DNA of 13,912 nucleotides from DATGEP01 sp035310125. GTDB lineage: Bacteria; Chloroflexota; Ktedonobacteria; Ktedonobacterales; JADMIN01. Shown here piece by piece: positions 1 to 7,040 of the stretch. Made by a program: the position numbers and the translations under genes. The stretch lies in contig DATGEP010000383.1 of assembly GCA_035310125.1 (NCBI GenBank), positions 1 through 13,912 of the forward strand, in the 5' to 3' direction. The stretch's first letter is position 1. Each line of letters starts with the position of its first letter. Under the pieces are notes generated by a model. The model saw nothing but the letters and a program-made list of their open reading frames with translations. It was not told the origin of the DNA and did no database searches.

Positions 1-1
1 C

Positions 2-976
2 ACACTGCCCGCCCTCAAGGCGGAGCGGCCCGCGTTGGCGGGCGTACAGTCGCAGGTCTTGCAGAATGTCGCGGTGCGCATTGATCTGGCCTTCAAGGCG
101 TTCTTCCGCCGCTGCAAGGCCGGTGAAGCGCCGGGCTATCCGCGCTTTCGCGGCAAAGGGCGCTACGACAGCATCACCTTCCCCCAGGTGCCGGTCGGCT
201 GCAAGCTGGAAGCGGGGACCCAACGCGTGCACGTCATGAACGTGGGCCACATCAAGCTGGTCTACCATCGGCCCCTGGAAGGCACGCCCAAAACGGCGAC
301 TATCCGCCGCAGTCGCACGGGCAAGTGGTATGTGGCGTTTTCGTGCGAGTGTGCCGAGCCGTCCCCACTGCCTGAGACGGGCCAACAGGTGGGCATTGAC
401 GTGGGGCTCAAGACCTTCGCTATGCTCAGCACCGGGCAAGCAGGGGAAGCAGGGGAAGCGGGGCAGGCGATTGTCAATCCCCGCTTCTTTCGCCAGGAAG
501 AGCAGGCGCTCGCCAAGGCACAGCGCCGTCTCGCCAAGAAAGAGAAGGGCACGCCCGCACGTGCGGAGCGGCGCACAGTCGTGGCACGCGTGTATGAGCG
601 CACTGCCTGGCGTCGCAGCGACTTCACCCACCAGCAGAGCCGCCGCATCGTCAACGCCTTTGATCTGATCGCGGTTGAGGACTTGTCGGTCAACCGCATG
701 GTGCATCACCATTGTCTGGCCAAGAGTATCCATGACGCCGCCTGGAGTCAGTTCGCCGATCTGCTTTCGTACAAGGCAGCGTGGGCCGGTCGAACGTTTG
801 TCGCGGTGAACCCAGCGTACACGTCGCAGGATTGCTCGCAGTGTGGCCATCGGCAGACGATGCCTCTCTCAGATCGCGTCTACACCTGTCCCTGTTGTGG
901 GGTCGTGCTAGACCGCGATCTCAACGCCAGTCGGAACATTTTGCGCGTGGGGCAACACGCGCTGGCTTCGGCCTAG
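2..976 (+). CDS. tnpB: RNA-guided endonuclease TnpB (IS200/IS605 family), 5' partial
   Basis: TnpB is an RNA-guided DNA nuclease encoded by IS200/IS605 elements. It uses an RNA from the element's right end as guide and helps retain the element. The reading frame is open to the window edge (position 2) and begins mid-protein (TLPALKAERPAL), so the true start lies upstream and the TTG at 35 is not the start. About 324 residues are visible against a usual 370-420. The RuvC-like parts look intact: GIDVGLK with Asp at 398-400, VEDLSV with Glu at 677-679, and DRDLNASRNI with Asp at 911-919. Between the last two lies a four-Cys zinc finger (Cys codons at 833, 842, 887 and 896). A short Ala-Gly-Glu insertion follows the first RuvC motif, at 440-466. 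The nuclease is probably active if the missing N-terminus is intact. The stop overlaps the stop of the convergent zinc-ribbon gene. Confidence 0.93.
   Translation, partial: TLPALKAERPALAGVQSQVLQNVAVRIDLAFKAFFRRCKAGEAPGYPRFRGKGRYDSITFPQVPVGCKLEAGTQRVHVMNVGHIKLVYHRPLEGTPKTATIRRSRTGKWYVAFSCECAEPSPLPETGQQVGIDVGLKTFAMLSTGQAGEAGEAGQAIVNPRFFRQEEQALAKAQRRLAKKEKGTPARAERRTVVARVYERTAWRRSDFTHQQSRRIVNAFDLIAVEDLSVNRMVHHHCLAKSIHDAAWSQFADLLSYKAAWAGRTFVAVNPAYTSQDCSQCGHRQTMPLSDRVYTCPCCGVVLDRDLNASRNILRVGQHALASA
440..466 (+). repeat. 9-bp tandem repeat inside tnpB
   Basis: Two exact copies of GCAGGGGAA (440-448, 449-457) are followed by a degenerate third (GCGGGGCAG, 458-466). They encode an AGE-AGE-AGQ insertion after the first RuvC strand, where TnpB proteins usually have a short loop. 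Being a multiple of three it keeps the frame, so it looks like replication slippage that the protein tolerates. Confidence 0.7.
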
Positions 977-1028
977 AAGCTCCCGGATGTATCCGGGAGA
1001 GTTGTCACCGAGATATAGAGGGTATCGT
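880..1028 (+). ncRNA. Predicted omega RNA (reRNA) of TnpB with its guide
   Basis: In characterised TnpB systems the guide RNA comes from the 3' end of tnpB plus the element's right end, and its guide is the flanking DNA just past that end. Here the scaffold would include the hairpin at 980-999 and end at GTTGTCAC (1001-1008). The guide would start near 1009 and run about 16-20 bases into the flank. The 5' limit given is arbitrary and no promoter was seen. The feature rests on the right-end architecture only. Confidence 0.35.
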
Positions 1029-1830
1029 TGGCGGTGGTGAGCTGAGTGACTTGGTACTGCGGTGGGAGACGATTCAGGGCTTCGTTGAAGGCGGCAGTCA
1101 GGTCGTCGGCATTCTCGACGAGCTTGAGCAGACCGGTGACGACGGTGCTCTGGGCCTGGACACGACCGTTCGCGAGCGGGACAAGCTGTGTGCTGATGGC
1201 GCCGTTGCGATCCAGAAATGTGTAGCTGGCGTGGATGTTGCCGTCGCCGCGAAAGTGAATCTGTACATTCCTGACAGGTAAGTCGCCCAGCTCGTTTTGG
1301 ATGTCGGTATTGAGGGTGGCAGCGGGGAGCGAGATCGTGATGCGCTCGCCCGGCGGGATGATGACGCTGGATGGCGCCACGCGCTCAATGGCGGTATCCA
1401 GCACGTTACGCAACTTGCCATCTACGGTGTTGTGGATGGCGGGACGCACGATCAGCGCCCAGGCACCGAGCGTGGCGGCGAGTAGTAGGCAGAGAACGAT
1501 GAAGACAATCGCAGGCACACGCCACGGATTTCTTCTCGTGGCAGGACTGCCGGAGGGGTACGAACCGGCTGGCGCGACTCCTGGCCAAATCGAAGGCGCG
1601 GCATTATAGCTGGGTAAAGCGGCGGGTGGTGCATAGGCGCTCGTGGCGGCCGCCTGGCTTCCTGAAGGTACCGTTGCGTCTCCGGGCATCGAGAAGCCGG
1701 CGGGGACCGCCCTGGTGGTTTGAGTCGCGGACGAGAGCCGCAACGGCTGGCCGCAACCGCCGCACATGCGGGCGGTGGATTCGTTGCGCCACCCACACTG
1801 GGCGCAGGTGATATCACCGGACATCAGCAT
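973..1830 (-). CDS. Zinc-ribbon, single-pass membrane protein (3' end altered by IS)
   Basis: This is a 285-residue protein. Residues 9-26 form a zinc ribbon of two CxxC pairs (Cys9/12 and Cys23/26). Residues about 35-100 are a Pro/Ala/Ser-rich linker, 104-128 a single membrane segment, and 131-285 a predicted extracytoplasmic domain rich in beta-strand-like sequence. Zinc-ribbon plus membrane-anchor proteins of this layout are common in Chloroflexota and other Gram-positive-like bacteria, but their function is unknown and I assign none. The outer domain loosely resembles lipid-binding LmeA/DUF2993-type domains; that is only an impression. The ATG at 1830 has GAGAG eight bases upstream; a second ATG two codons later is possible. 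The last 11 residues (VTTLPDTSGSF) and the stop come from the right end of the neighbouring IS element, so the native C-terminus is replaced or truncated. A terminator upstream (1939-1972) suggests the gene has its own promoter, which I could not identify. Confidence 0.8.
   Translation of the reverse strand: MLMSGDITCAQCGWRNESTARMCGGCGQPLRLSSATQTTRAVPAGFSMPGDATVPSGSQAAATSAYAPPAALPSYNAAPSIWPGVAPAGSYPSGSPATRRNPWRVPAIVFIVLCLLLAATLGAWALIVRPAIHNTVDGKLRNVLDTAIERVAPSSVIIPPGERITISLPAATLNTDIQNELGDLPVRNVQIHFRGDGNIHASYTFLDRNGAISTQLVPLANGRVQAQSTVVTGLLKLVENADDLTAAFNEALNRLPPQYQVTQLTTANDTLYISVTTLPDTSGSF
980..999 (+). repeat. Right-end hairpin of the IS200/IS605 element
   Basis: CTCCCGGAT (980-988) and ATCCGGGAG (991-999) are perfect inverted copies around GT; the physical loop is probably six bases. 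The hairpin is followed by AGTTGTCAC. Such subterminal hairpins are recognised by the Y1 transposase in this family and form part of the TnpB guide RNA scaffold. It also lies inside the last codons of the convergent zinc-ribbon gene. Confidence 0.8.
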
Positions 1831-1938
1831 TCCATCTGCTCTCTAGCCAGCGCCTTCGCTCGCGCCGCCCATACTGGGAAGCGCGGTGGGCGAGGTACGC
1901 CTTTCCTCTGGGTTGGTCCATCTACAAGCTCCAGGCGG

Positions 1939-1972
1939 AAAACGGGGGCGCAGTGACCCGTACCCCCATTTT
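1939..1972 (-). terminator. Hairpin terminator of the MoxR-DUF58-transglutaminase operon
   Basis: On the minus strand AAAATGGGGG is followed by a 14-base loop and CCCCCGTTTT: four A-U pairs, one G-U pair and five G-C pairs, ending in a short U run. It starts 17 bases after the stop of the transglutaminase gene (1990), where an intrinsic terminator is expected. The plus strand has the same A-stem-T layout, so it could also stop transcription entering from the other side. Confidence 0.7.
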
Positions 1973-1989
1973 GCGCAGCGACGCCGCGG

Positions 1990-4365
1990 TCAATTGTCTT
2001 GGCGGTGGCGGCGGAATGACCGCCGGGTCCAACCGAAGAGACCTCCCGGCGTGGGGCGCAGGCGCCGCACGATGACCGTCGAAACGGAGCGGCGCACCGC
2101 GTCGTAGAGCCGGGGAGCTTCGCGGGCTGTCTCTTCGGGTGTTCCGCCCCCATATCGCTCGCGCGAGTAGAGCGCGCTGAGTCGCATCAGGGCGGGCCGC
2201 TGGCTCGGAATGACCAGCGCCAGGTGCTCGGCATACTCGTCCGGTGTCTCTGAACGGCGGGGTGGGGCGCCTGCCCACGTGCCAAGCCGGGCGATGCGCG
2301 CGAAGGCGGCGGTGACGGGCGAGAGGCCACGGAAGATCAGTCGCCACCAGATCGAGAGAAAGAGCGCGAAAAGCAGCAGCAAGACTATGACGAGGCTGGC
2401 GGTCAGGCCGGCATCCACCAGTACGGGATTGGCCTGGTTCGGACTGGTCGGAGAGGAGCCGCCGTTGGGATCATTAATGTTCTTGATGTGTGGGGTTCCC
2501 CCTGGTGTTGCGCCCGAGCCGTTGGGGTTGACGGTCGGCTGTGAACCGCCGGCTGCGCCGCTATTGGTGGCACGAGCGAACGGATCAAACGAGGATGTTG
2601 GCTCGAAGTTGATCCAACCATAACTGCCGAAGTAGATCTGCGGCCAGACATGGGCCTGCGTGCCCCGGACGACGAAGGAATTGGTGGTCGAGTCGTACTT
2701 GCCACTGGAGAAGCCCAAAGCGATACGTGTGGGCATTCCGAGCACGCGCCCCATGATCGCCATTGTCGTGGCAAAGTAGGTGCAAAAACCTTGCTTCTGT
2801 TTCAGAAACCACGAGATGGCGTCTTCACCGGGAGGTGGACTCTGGATGGAGAGCGTGTAGGTGAAGTTGCGCAGATATGCCTCGATGGCTTCGGCGGCGT
2901 CGTACATCGTCGTCGCCTTCTGATTTGTGACGATTTGCTGGGTCAGATTCACCACATCTTGCGGGACCTGCGGGGTATTATTGAGGTATTCCGCCAGGAC
3001 GCTATCCGGGAAGAGTGCCGCCCGCTGGTCCACGGACAAAGCTGATGGATAGGGCACGGAGCGAAGCTGATCCTTGGTGGCGTTTGAGACGTAGCCACTG
3101 GTCTGATAGTGGTCACCAGGTCCCAAGGGATTGGGTGATATCCAGGCGACACCGTTGCCGGTGGCTACGTCCTGGAATGCCTGCGAGGGAACATTAAACG
3201 ACGCTGCCTCGTCACCAGGCGCGAACAGTGGTGAACCGGACTGTGGGGTGGCGATGGTGAGGTCGTAGGTGTTCAGGTGCGCGGACTCTGTAGTGGGCGG
3301 CTCGGTTTCGCCTGGGCCGAACGTGTGGATTTGTGTTTGCGAGCTGGTCCAAGCATTCTGGCCGTTATATACGTTGAGGGTGCGCGTGACCAGGTACTGC
3401 GTACTGTCATTGCCCGCGTTCGGCGGTACGGTGTAGCGCAAGATGACTGTGGTCGGCAGGTTGACGGTACCGGTAAGCTGCAAATCGCCGCCGAAGAAGT
3501 TGATAACCCCCGGCCCCTTACCCTGCACGCCATTGAAAATCTCTTCGAAGCGCTGTTGTACGGCGCTCCACGGATTCGTGGGGCTATTCCACCAATCGGT
3601 TAGCGCGGAATTAGCCGGCCATGAGGGCAGCAGATAGGCTAGCAATAGGACGATCACCGCGAATATTGAGCCCGCTTGCATGAAATCCCAGCTCAAATCC
3701 GGCGAGAAGCGCAGCCCACGCGCACGCCACTGGCGCATATTCTCGGCGAGCGTGAAGCGAACGAGTAGCAAGAGGGTGGCGAGCAGGTAGATCACCAGGA
3801 AGAAGATGGTTTTGTCCTCGGTGGACCAGTTGAGGTTGATGAGCAGAACCACGCCATTAGCCAGCGCCGCAAGCCACGGACGGCGGGTGTGAATCACGAG
3901 CCAGATGCTGATAAACGCCAGGAGAAAGCTGAGGATGGCCAGGAAGAGAAGGAAGACAGCGTTGTCGTCGCTGCTTTGGTGGAGCAAGATAGCGCGGTGA
4001 AACCACTCGGCGGTGCGGGTCCAGAGGGCACCGGAGTCGGAGTCTACGACAGCGACGGCGGTCTGGTGGAACGCGAAGAAGATGCCTACCGCCATTGCGA
4101 CGAATTGAGTGAGTGTGCCTGGCAACCGGCCTTGCTGGACGGTGAGGTAACCGAGGAGCAGGCCAAGCGCGGTCGTGCCGGTGAGCACATCCAGGCCGGG
4201 CGCCCAGGGCGGCGTGACGCTCTGGATGCTGGCGATGGTGGTGAAGACCACGATGACCAACAGCAAGATCGTCAGAATGCCGTCCTCTGGTAGGAGCCGC
4301 AACCAGGGCCGGGCAGGCTCGTCCGGTTGGACGGACGGCCGCACGAGAGTTTTCGTCGCTTGCAT
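1990..4365 (-). CDS. TgpA-like membrane transglutaminase-domain protein with DUF4129
   Basis: This 791-residue integral membrane protein carries an extracytoplasmic papain-like transglutaminase domain and has the TgpA family layout. Hydrophobic segments are near residues 29-50, 58-76, 85-107, 136-158, 164-178, 186-205 and 231-247. A long outer region follows, then a further membrane segment at 653-676 and a cytoplasmic DUF4129-like tail (about 680-770). The catalytic triad is visible as Cys528 (GFCTYFA), His572 (AHVWPQIYF) and an acid at 588 (WINFEPT), where Glu replaces the more usual Asp. A Ser/Pro/Gly/Asn-rich stretch links the domain to the last membrane segment. The start is ATG at 4365, with AGGAAG a few bases upstream; the frame is open for 44 more codons upstream, but that part overlaps the DUF58 gene and looks non-coding. 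Family members crosslink or hydrolyse peptides at the cell surface; the substrate here is unknown. It is the last gene of a minus-strand operon, 46 bases after the DUF58 stop. Confidence 0.93.
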   Translation of the reverse strand: MQATKTLVRPSVQPDEPARPWLRLLPEDGILTILLLVIVVFTTIASIQSVTPPWAPGLDVLTGTTALGLLLGYLTVQQGRLPGTLTQFVAMAVGIFFAFHQTAVAVVDSDSGALWTRTAEWFHRAILLHQSSDDNAVFLLFLAILSFLLAFISIWLVIHTRRPWLAALANGVVLLINLNWSTEDKTIFFLVIYLLATLLLLVRFTLAENMRQWRARGLRFSPDLSWDFMQAGSIFAVIVLLLAYLLPSWPANSALTDWWNSPTNPWSAVQQRFEEIFNGVQGKGPGVINFFGGDLQLTGTVNLPTTVILRYTVPPNAGNDSTQYLVTRTLNVYNGQNAWTSSQTQIHTFGPGETEPPTTESAHLNTYDLTIATPQSGSPLFAPGDEAASFNVPSQAFQDVATGNGVAWISPNPLGPGDHYQTSGYVSNATKDQLRSVPYPSALSVDQRAALFPDSVLAEYLNNTPQVPQDVVNLTQQIVTNQKATTMYDAAEAIEAYLRNFTYTLSIQSPPPGEDAISWFLKQKQGFCTYFATTMAIMGRVLGMPTRIALGFSSGKYDSTTNSFVVRGTQAHVWPQIYFGSYGWINFEPTSSFDPFARATNSGAAGGSQPTVNPNGSGATPGGTPHIKNINDPNGGSSPTSPNQANPVLVDAGLTASLVIVLLLLFALFLSIWWRLIFRGLSPVTAAFARIARLGTWAGAPPRRSETPDEYAEHLALVIPSQRPALMRLSALYSRERYGGGTPEETAREAPRLYDAVRRSVSTVIVRRLRPTPGGLFGWTRRSFRRHRQDN

Positions 4366-4411
4366 ACGCTTCCTGCTCCATTCTCGGCGGAAGCGCCAGC
4401 CGGGTAAGCGG

Positions 4412-5608
4412 CTAGCGCGAGCCTTGCTCCAGCACGTGGACGAGGGGGTCACCTCGCTTGACGGGAATGACGGGTACACCGTGGGCGACCAGGGCATCTA
4501 CTGAGCGCGAATTACCGCCAATCTCCTGTTCGAAGGTGTTGGGGTCTAACAAGATGACGAGGGGACGAACGCCGCGTCGTTGCAGATGGTGCAGGGCTTC
4601 CGGCCAATCGAGATCGGTGGAAGGAGTGATCATTACGAGCACTGTGTTGCGAGCCAGGCGAGACTCTTCGATGGTGAGCGCCTGCGCGAGTGGTACCGCG
4701 GTTGTGGGATGGACGACGGCGAGCAGCTCAAGGATGCGGTCGAGCTGACGTTCCCCACGATCCAGTGGGAGGGTTGCTTCGTACGAGCCGCTGACCGACA
4801 TACCAACGGAAAGCTCTTGCTGGCGCAAGAGGTAGGATGAGATGCTGGCGGCGATGGTGACGCCGTATTCTTCGGTGGAGCTATCTCCTTCTCCGGCCTG
4901 GGCATCGAGATCGAGATCGAGGAGAATGACCACATCAATTGTCGGGTCGAGGTCGAACTCTTTGACCATCAGCTCACCCAGGCGCGCCGTGGTGGGCCAG
5001 TGAATGCGTGTCAGGCCATCGCCAGGGACGTAATTACGAACGGTGACGACATTGGTGGTGGTCTGGAGTGAGCGCTGCGAGCCGCGCCCCCGGCCTGGCA
5101 TGATACCTGGGTAGAGATCGAAAGTGGACAGCGGTAGGACAGGTGGTAGGACGATAAGCTGGTGCTCCGGCGCCAGAGGCAGGTCGCGGCGAAAGAGACC
5201 GAGGGGGTCGCCGGTGGTGGCGATGACGGGGCCGAGAGTGTATCGCCCGCGACGGCGACAGACTGTTTTGGCGCGCCAGGCGATACGCTGATGCGGACCG
5301 ACGCTGGAGACGTAGCCGGCATGGTGGCCGGGAAGCGTGGAGCCATCGGAGACCTGCACCCAGAGCTTGGGTACGACAGAATGGTTTTCGAGCGCCAATC
5401 GCTCCTCGATGCGCTCACCGACCTGGGCGCGGCCGCCAAGGGCGGAGCGCGAGAAGGTGAGGCCCCGCGTGCTCATGGAGTTCCACCAGATGGAGAGCAG
5501 CAACGCAGCGAGCAGCGCCCAGGAGAGCACCCAAAAGGGCTTCCACCCGATGGTGAAGGCGAGCACCATCAGGATGAGCGAGGCGCCAAGGAGTTGCCAG
5601 GCACGCAT
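4412..5608 (-). CDS. DUF58 domain protein (VWA-like), membrane-anchored
   Basis: This 398-residue protein begins with two hydrophobic segments (about residues 5-20 and 24-41) that anchor it in the membrane. The DUF58 signature lies at residues 191-219: RNYVPGDGLTRIHW, then TARLGELMVKEFD. The following stretch (about 225-380) looks like a von Willebrand A fold, starting with an acidic DLDLD cluster (231-235) where a metal-binding strand end is expected, although the classical DxSxS is not present. DUF58 proteins are usually encoded between a MoxR ATPase and a transglutaminase or VWA gene and are thought to be MoxR clients. The ATG at 5608 is only three bases from the MoxR stop, so translation is probably coupled. 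Exact function is unknown. Confidence 0.93.
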   Translation of the reverse strand: MRAWQLLGASLILMVLAFTIGWKPFWVLSWALLAALLLSIWWNSMSTRGLTFSRSALGGRAQVGERIEERLALENHSVVPKLWVQVSDGSTLPGHHAGYVSSVGPHQRIAWRAKTVCRRRGRYTLGPVIATTGDPLGLFRRDLPLAPEHQLIVLPPVLPLSTFDLYPGIMPGRGRGSQRSLQTTTNVVTVRNYVPGDGLTRIHWPTTARLGELMVKEFDLDPTIDVVILLDLDLDAQAGEGDSSTEEYGVTIAASISSYLLRQQELSVGMSVSGSYEATLPLDRGERQLDRILELLAVVHPTTAVPLAQALTIEESRLARNTVLVMITPSTDLDWPEALHHLQRRGVRPLVILLDPNTFEQEIGGNSRSVDALVAHGVPVIPVKRGDPLVHVLEQGSR

Positions 5609-5611
5609 GGG

Positions 5612-6625
5612 TTAGCGCCTTCCGGTTCCATTGAACGACCCCGGTCCGAAAGGCACCGGTACGAGACCGAGCACTTCGTCCAGCACAGCGGTGGGCGTAA
5701 CGCCACGTACGCGGGCGGCGGGAGCGATGATGAGACGATGACTGAGGCATGGCTTCACCAGGGCTTTGACGTCGTCCGGGGTTACGTATTCGCGGCCACG
5801 GAGGGCGGCGAACGCCTGTGCGGCGTGAAAGAGGGAGAGCGAGCCGCGTGGGCTGGCGCCCAGGTAGACTTGCTGGTGCTGCCGGGTGGCGGCGACCAGC
5901 GCGACGATATACTCGCGCACATCTTTTTCGACGCGTACCTCGCGCACCTGTTGCTGAATGCGTGTGAGGTCACTGTCGTTGAGGATTTGCTCAAGCAGCT
6001 CAATTGGGTGGGTGCGCTGCTGGCGATCGAGAATGATCACCTCGTCGGCGGGCGAGGGGTAGCCCATACTGATGTTCATCATGAAGCGGTCGAGCTGAGC
6101 TTCGGGAAGGGGAAACGTACCCTCGTATTCGATAGGGTTCTGCGTGGCCAGCACAATGAAGGGCCGTGGCAGCAGATGTGTCGTCCCGTCTACTGTGACC
6201 TGGCCTTCTTCCATCGCTTCGAGCAGCGCGGATTGTGTCTTGGGGGTGGCGCGGTTGATCTCATCGGCCAGCACGAACTGACTCATGATTGGGCCGGCGC
6301 GGAACTCGAATTCGCCGCTGCGTTGGTTATACATGGAGACGCCGGTGACGTCACTGGGAAGGAGGTCTGGTGTGAACTGGATGCGCTTGAAGGTGCATCC
6401 AATCGAGCGGGCGATGGATTTAGCGAGGACCGTCTTGCCGACGCCAGGCACGTCTTCGATGAGCACGTGGCCCTGGCAGAGAACGGCGATAAGTGTCAGG
6501 CGGACGGCATCATGTTTGCCGACAATCACCTGCTCGACGTTCTTCAAGAGCCGGTCCGAAGCGATGCTGATATCGCTCACGGAGACTGGGGAATGTTCTT
6601 CCAGCTTCACGCGGTTTTGCGGCAC
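5612..6625 (-). CDS. MoxR-family AAA+ ATPase
   Basis: This 337-residue AAA+ ATPase is of the MoxR branch, a chaperone-like family thought to help assemble or activate VWA/DUF58 partners. Walker A is DVPGVGKT (58-65), Walker B is FVLADE (117-122), sensor 1 is TQNP (Asn163) and the arginine finger is in LDRF (Arg180). A helical lid domain containing SPRGSLSLFHAAQAFA follows near residue 270. The length is typical (about 310-350). It is the first gene of the operon with DUF58 and the transglutaminase. The start given is GTG at 6625, with no good ribosome site; the frame stays open upstream, so the exact start is uncertain. The first 20 residues are not conserved in the family. A perfect 6-3-6 palindrome (6626-6640) touches this start codon. 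Confidence 0.93.
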   Translation of the reverse strand: MPQNRVKLEEHSPVSVSDISIASDRLLKNVEQVIVGKHDAVRLTLIAVLCQGHVLIEDVPGVGKTVLAKSIARSIGCTFKRIQFTPDLLPSDVTGVSMYNQRSGEFEFRAGPIMSQFVLADEINRATPKTQSALLEAMEEGQVTVDGTTHLLPRPFIVLATQNPIEYEGTFPLPEAQLDRFMMNISMGYPSPADEVIILDRQQRTHPIELLEQILNDSDLTRIQQQVREVRVEKDVREYIVALVAATRQHQQVYLGASPRGSLSLFHAAQAFAALRGREYVTPDDVKALVKPCLSHRLIIAPAARVRGVTPTAVLDEVLGLVPVPFGPGSFNGTGRR

Positions 6626-6640
6626 CGAGAAGCGTTCTCG
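6626..6640. promoter_or_regulatory. Perfect palindrome abutting the MoxR start codon
   Basis: CGAGAA-GCG-TTCTCG is a perfect inverted repeat (6-base arms, 3-base spacer) ending directly before the GTG start of the MoxR gene. It could be an operator, or as RNA a hairpin hiding the ribosome entry region, which otherwise lacks a clear Shine-Dalgarno. No known regulator was recognised from the sequence. Confidence 0.35.
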
Positions 6641-6934
6641 CTCACAAAAGAGGATTGAGAGTGCTACCGGACGGCCGCGCTCCTTTCTCAGTGCCTCTAC
6701 AACAATAGAACTGCATCGCCAAACGCCTGCCGGACGTCGATCCTCGACGAAAGGGCCGATACTGAACGCCGCGGCGCCAGTAATACGGCATTGTGGCAGA
6801 CGTGCCCGCGCTCGTCAACGAGACGTGCGCCGCTTGCGCATTTGTCCACTGCCTTGAAACAGTACCGGCGGGCAACTTCCAAAGGGAGGACGCGAATTCA
6901 GGTTCGCGAGTTCCCACTTATAGTGATGATATAC

Positions 6935-6950
6935 GTGACATGGCGTGACA
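6935..6950. promoter_or_regulatory. Direct repeat GTGACA with 10-base period
   Basis: GTGACA occurs at 6935-6940 and again at 6945-6950, one helical turn apart, in a locally AT-rich stretch between divergent genes. Two half-sites in phase on the same DNA face are typical of a regulator binding site. With only two six-base copies, chance cannot be excluded. Confidence 0.25.
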
Positions 6951-6994
6951 AACACACAGATTGGTCCTGCTCAATAAGATACGAGACACGTTGC

Positions 6995-7040
6995 GAAGTG
7001 GTTCGTGATGCCAGATGAATGTGGACTACGAACGCACTTC
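6995..7040. repeat. Long imperfect inverted repeat in the intergenic region
   Basis: GAAGTGGTTCGT (6995-7006) pairs with ACGAACGCACTTC (7028-7040) with a single bulged base, around a 21-base loop. There is no T run, so it is not a standard terminator. It may be an operator, an RNA structure or the remnant of a small element. Confidence 0.6.

Larger units (their letters stand above)
1..1008 (+). mobile_element. IS200/IS605-family element, right part (left end outside window)
   Basis: This is the distal part of an IS200/IS605-type element: a tnpB gene followed, four bases after its stop, by a perfect hairpin (980-999) and then GTTGTCAC at 1001-1008. Hairpin plus a TCAC-like end just after tnpB is the usual right-end architecture of this family. 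No tnpA is visible; it is either upstream of the window or absent. The exact right boundary (after 1008) is inferred from the family pattern, not from a target comparison. The element sits in the 3' end of the convergent zinc-ribbon gene. Confidence 0.75.

Noticed and set aside
4366..4497. A 44-codon upstream extension of the transglutaminase frame
   Set aside because: It overlaps the DUF58 gene, looks unlike a membrane protein N-terminus, and a good ribosome site precedes the ATG at 4365.
5162..6658. A 498-codon plus-strand open frame opposite the MoxR and DUF58 genes
   Set aside because: It is antisense to two well-supported genes with clear motifs and has no recognisable domain; long antisense frames are common in GC-rich DNA.
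6642..6917. A 91-codon minus-strand frame upstream of MoxR
   Set aside because: GTG start without ribosome site, no recognisable domain and odd composition; not supportable as a gene.
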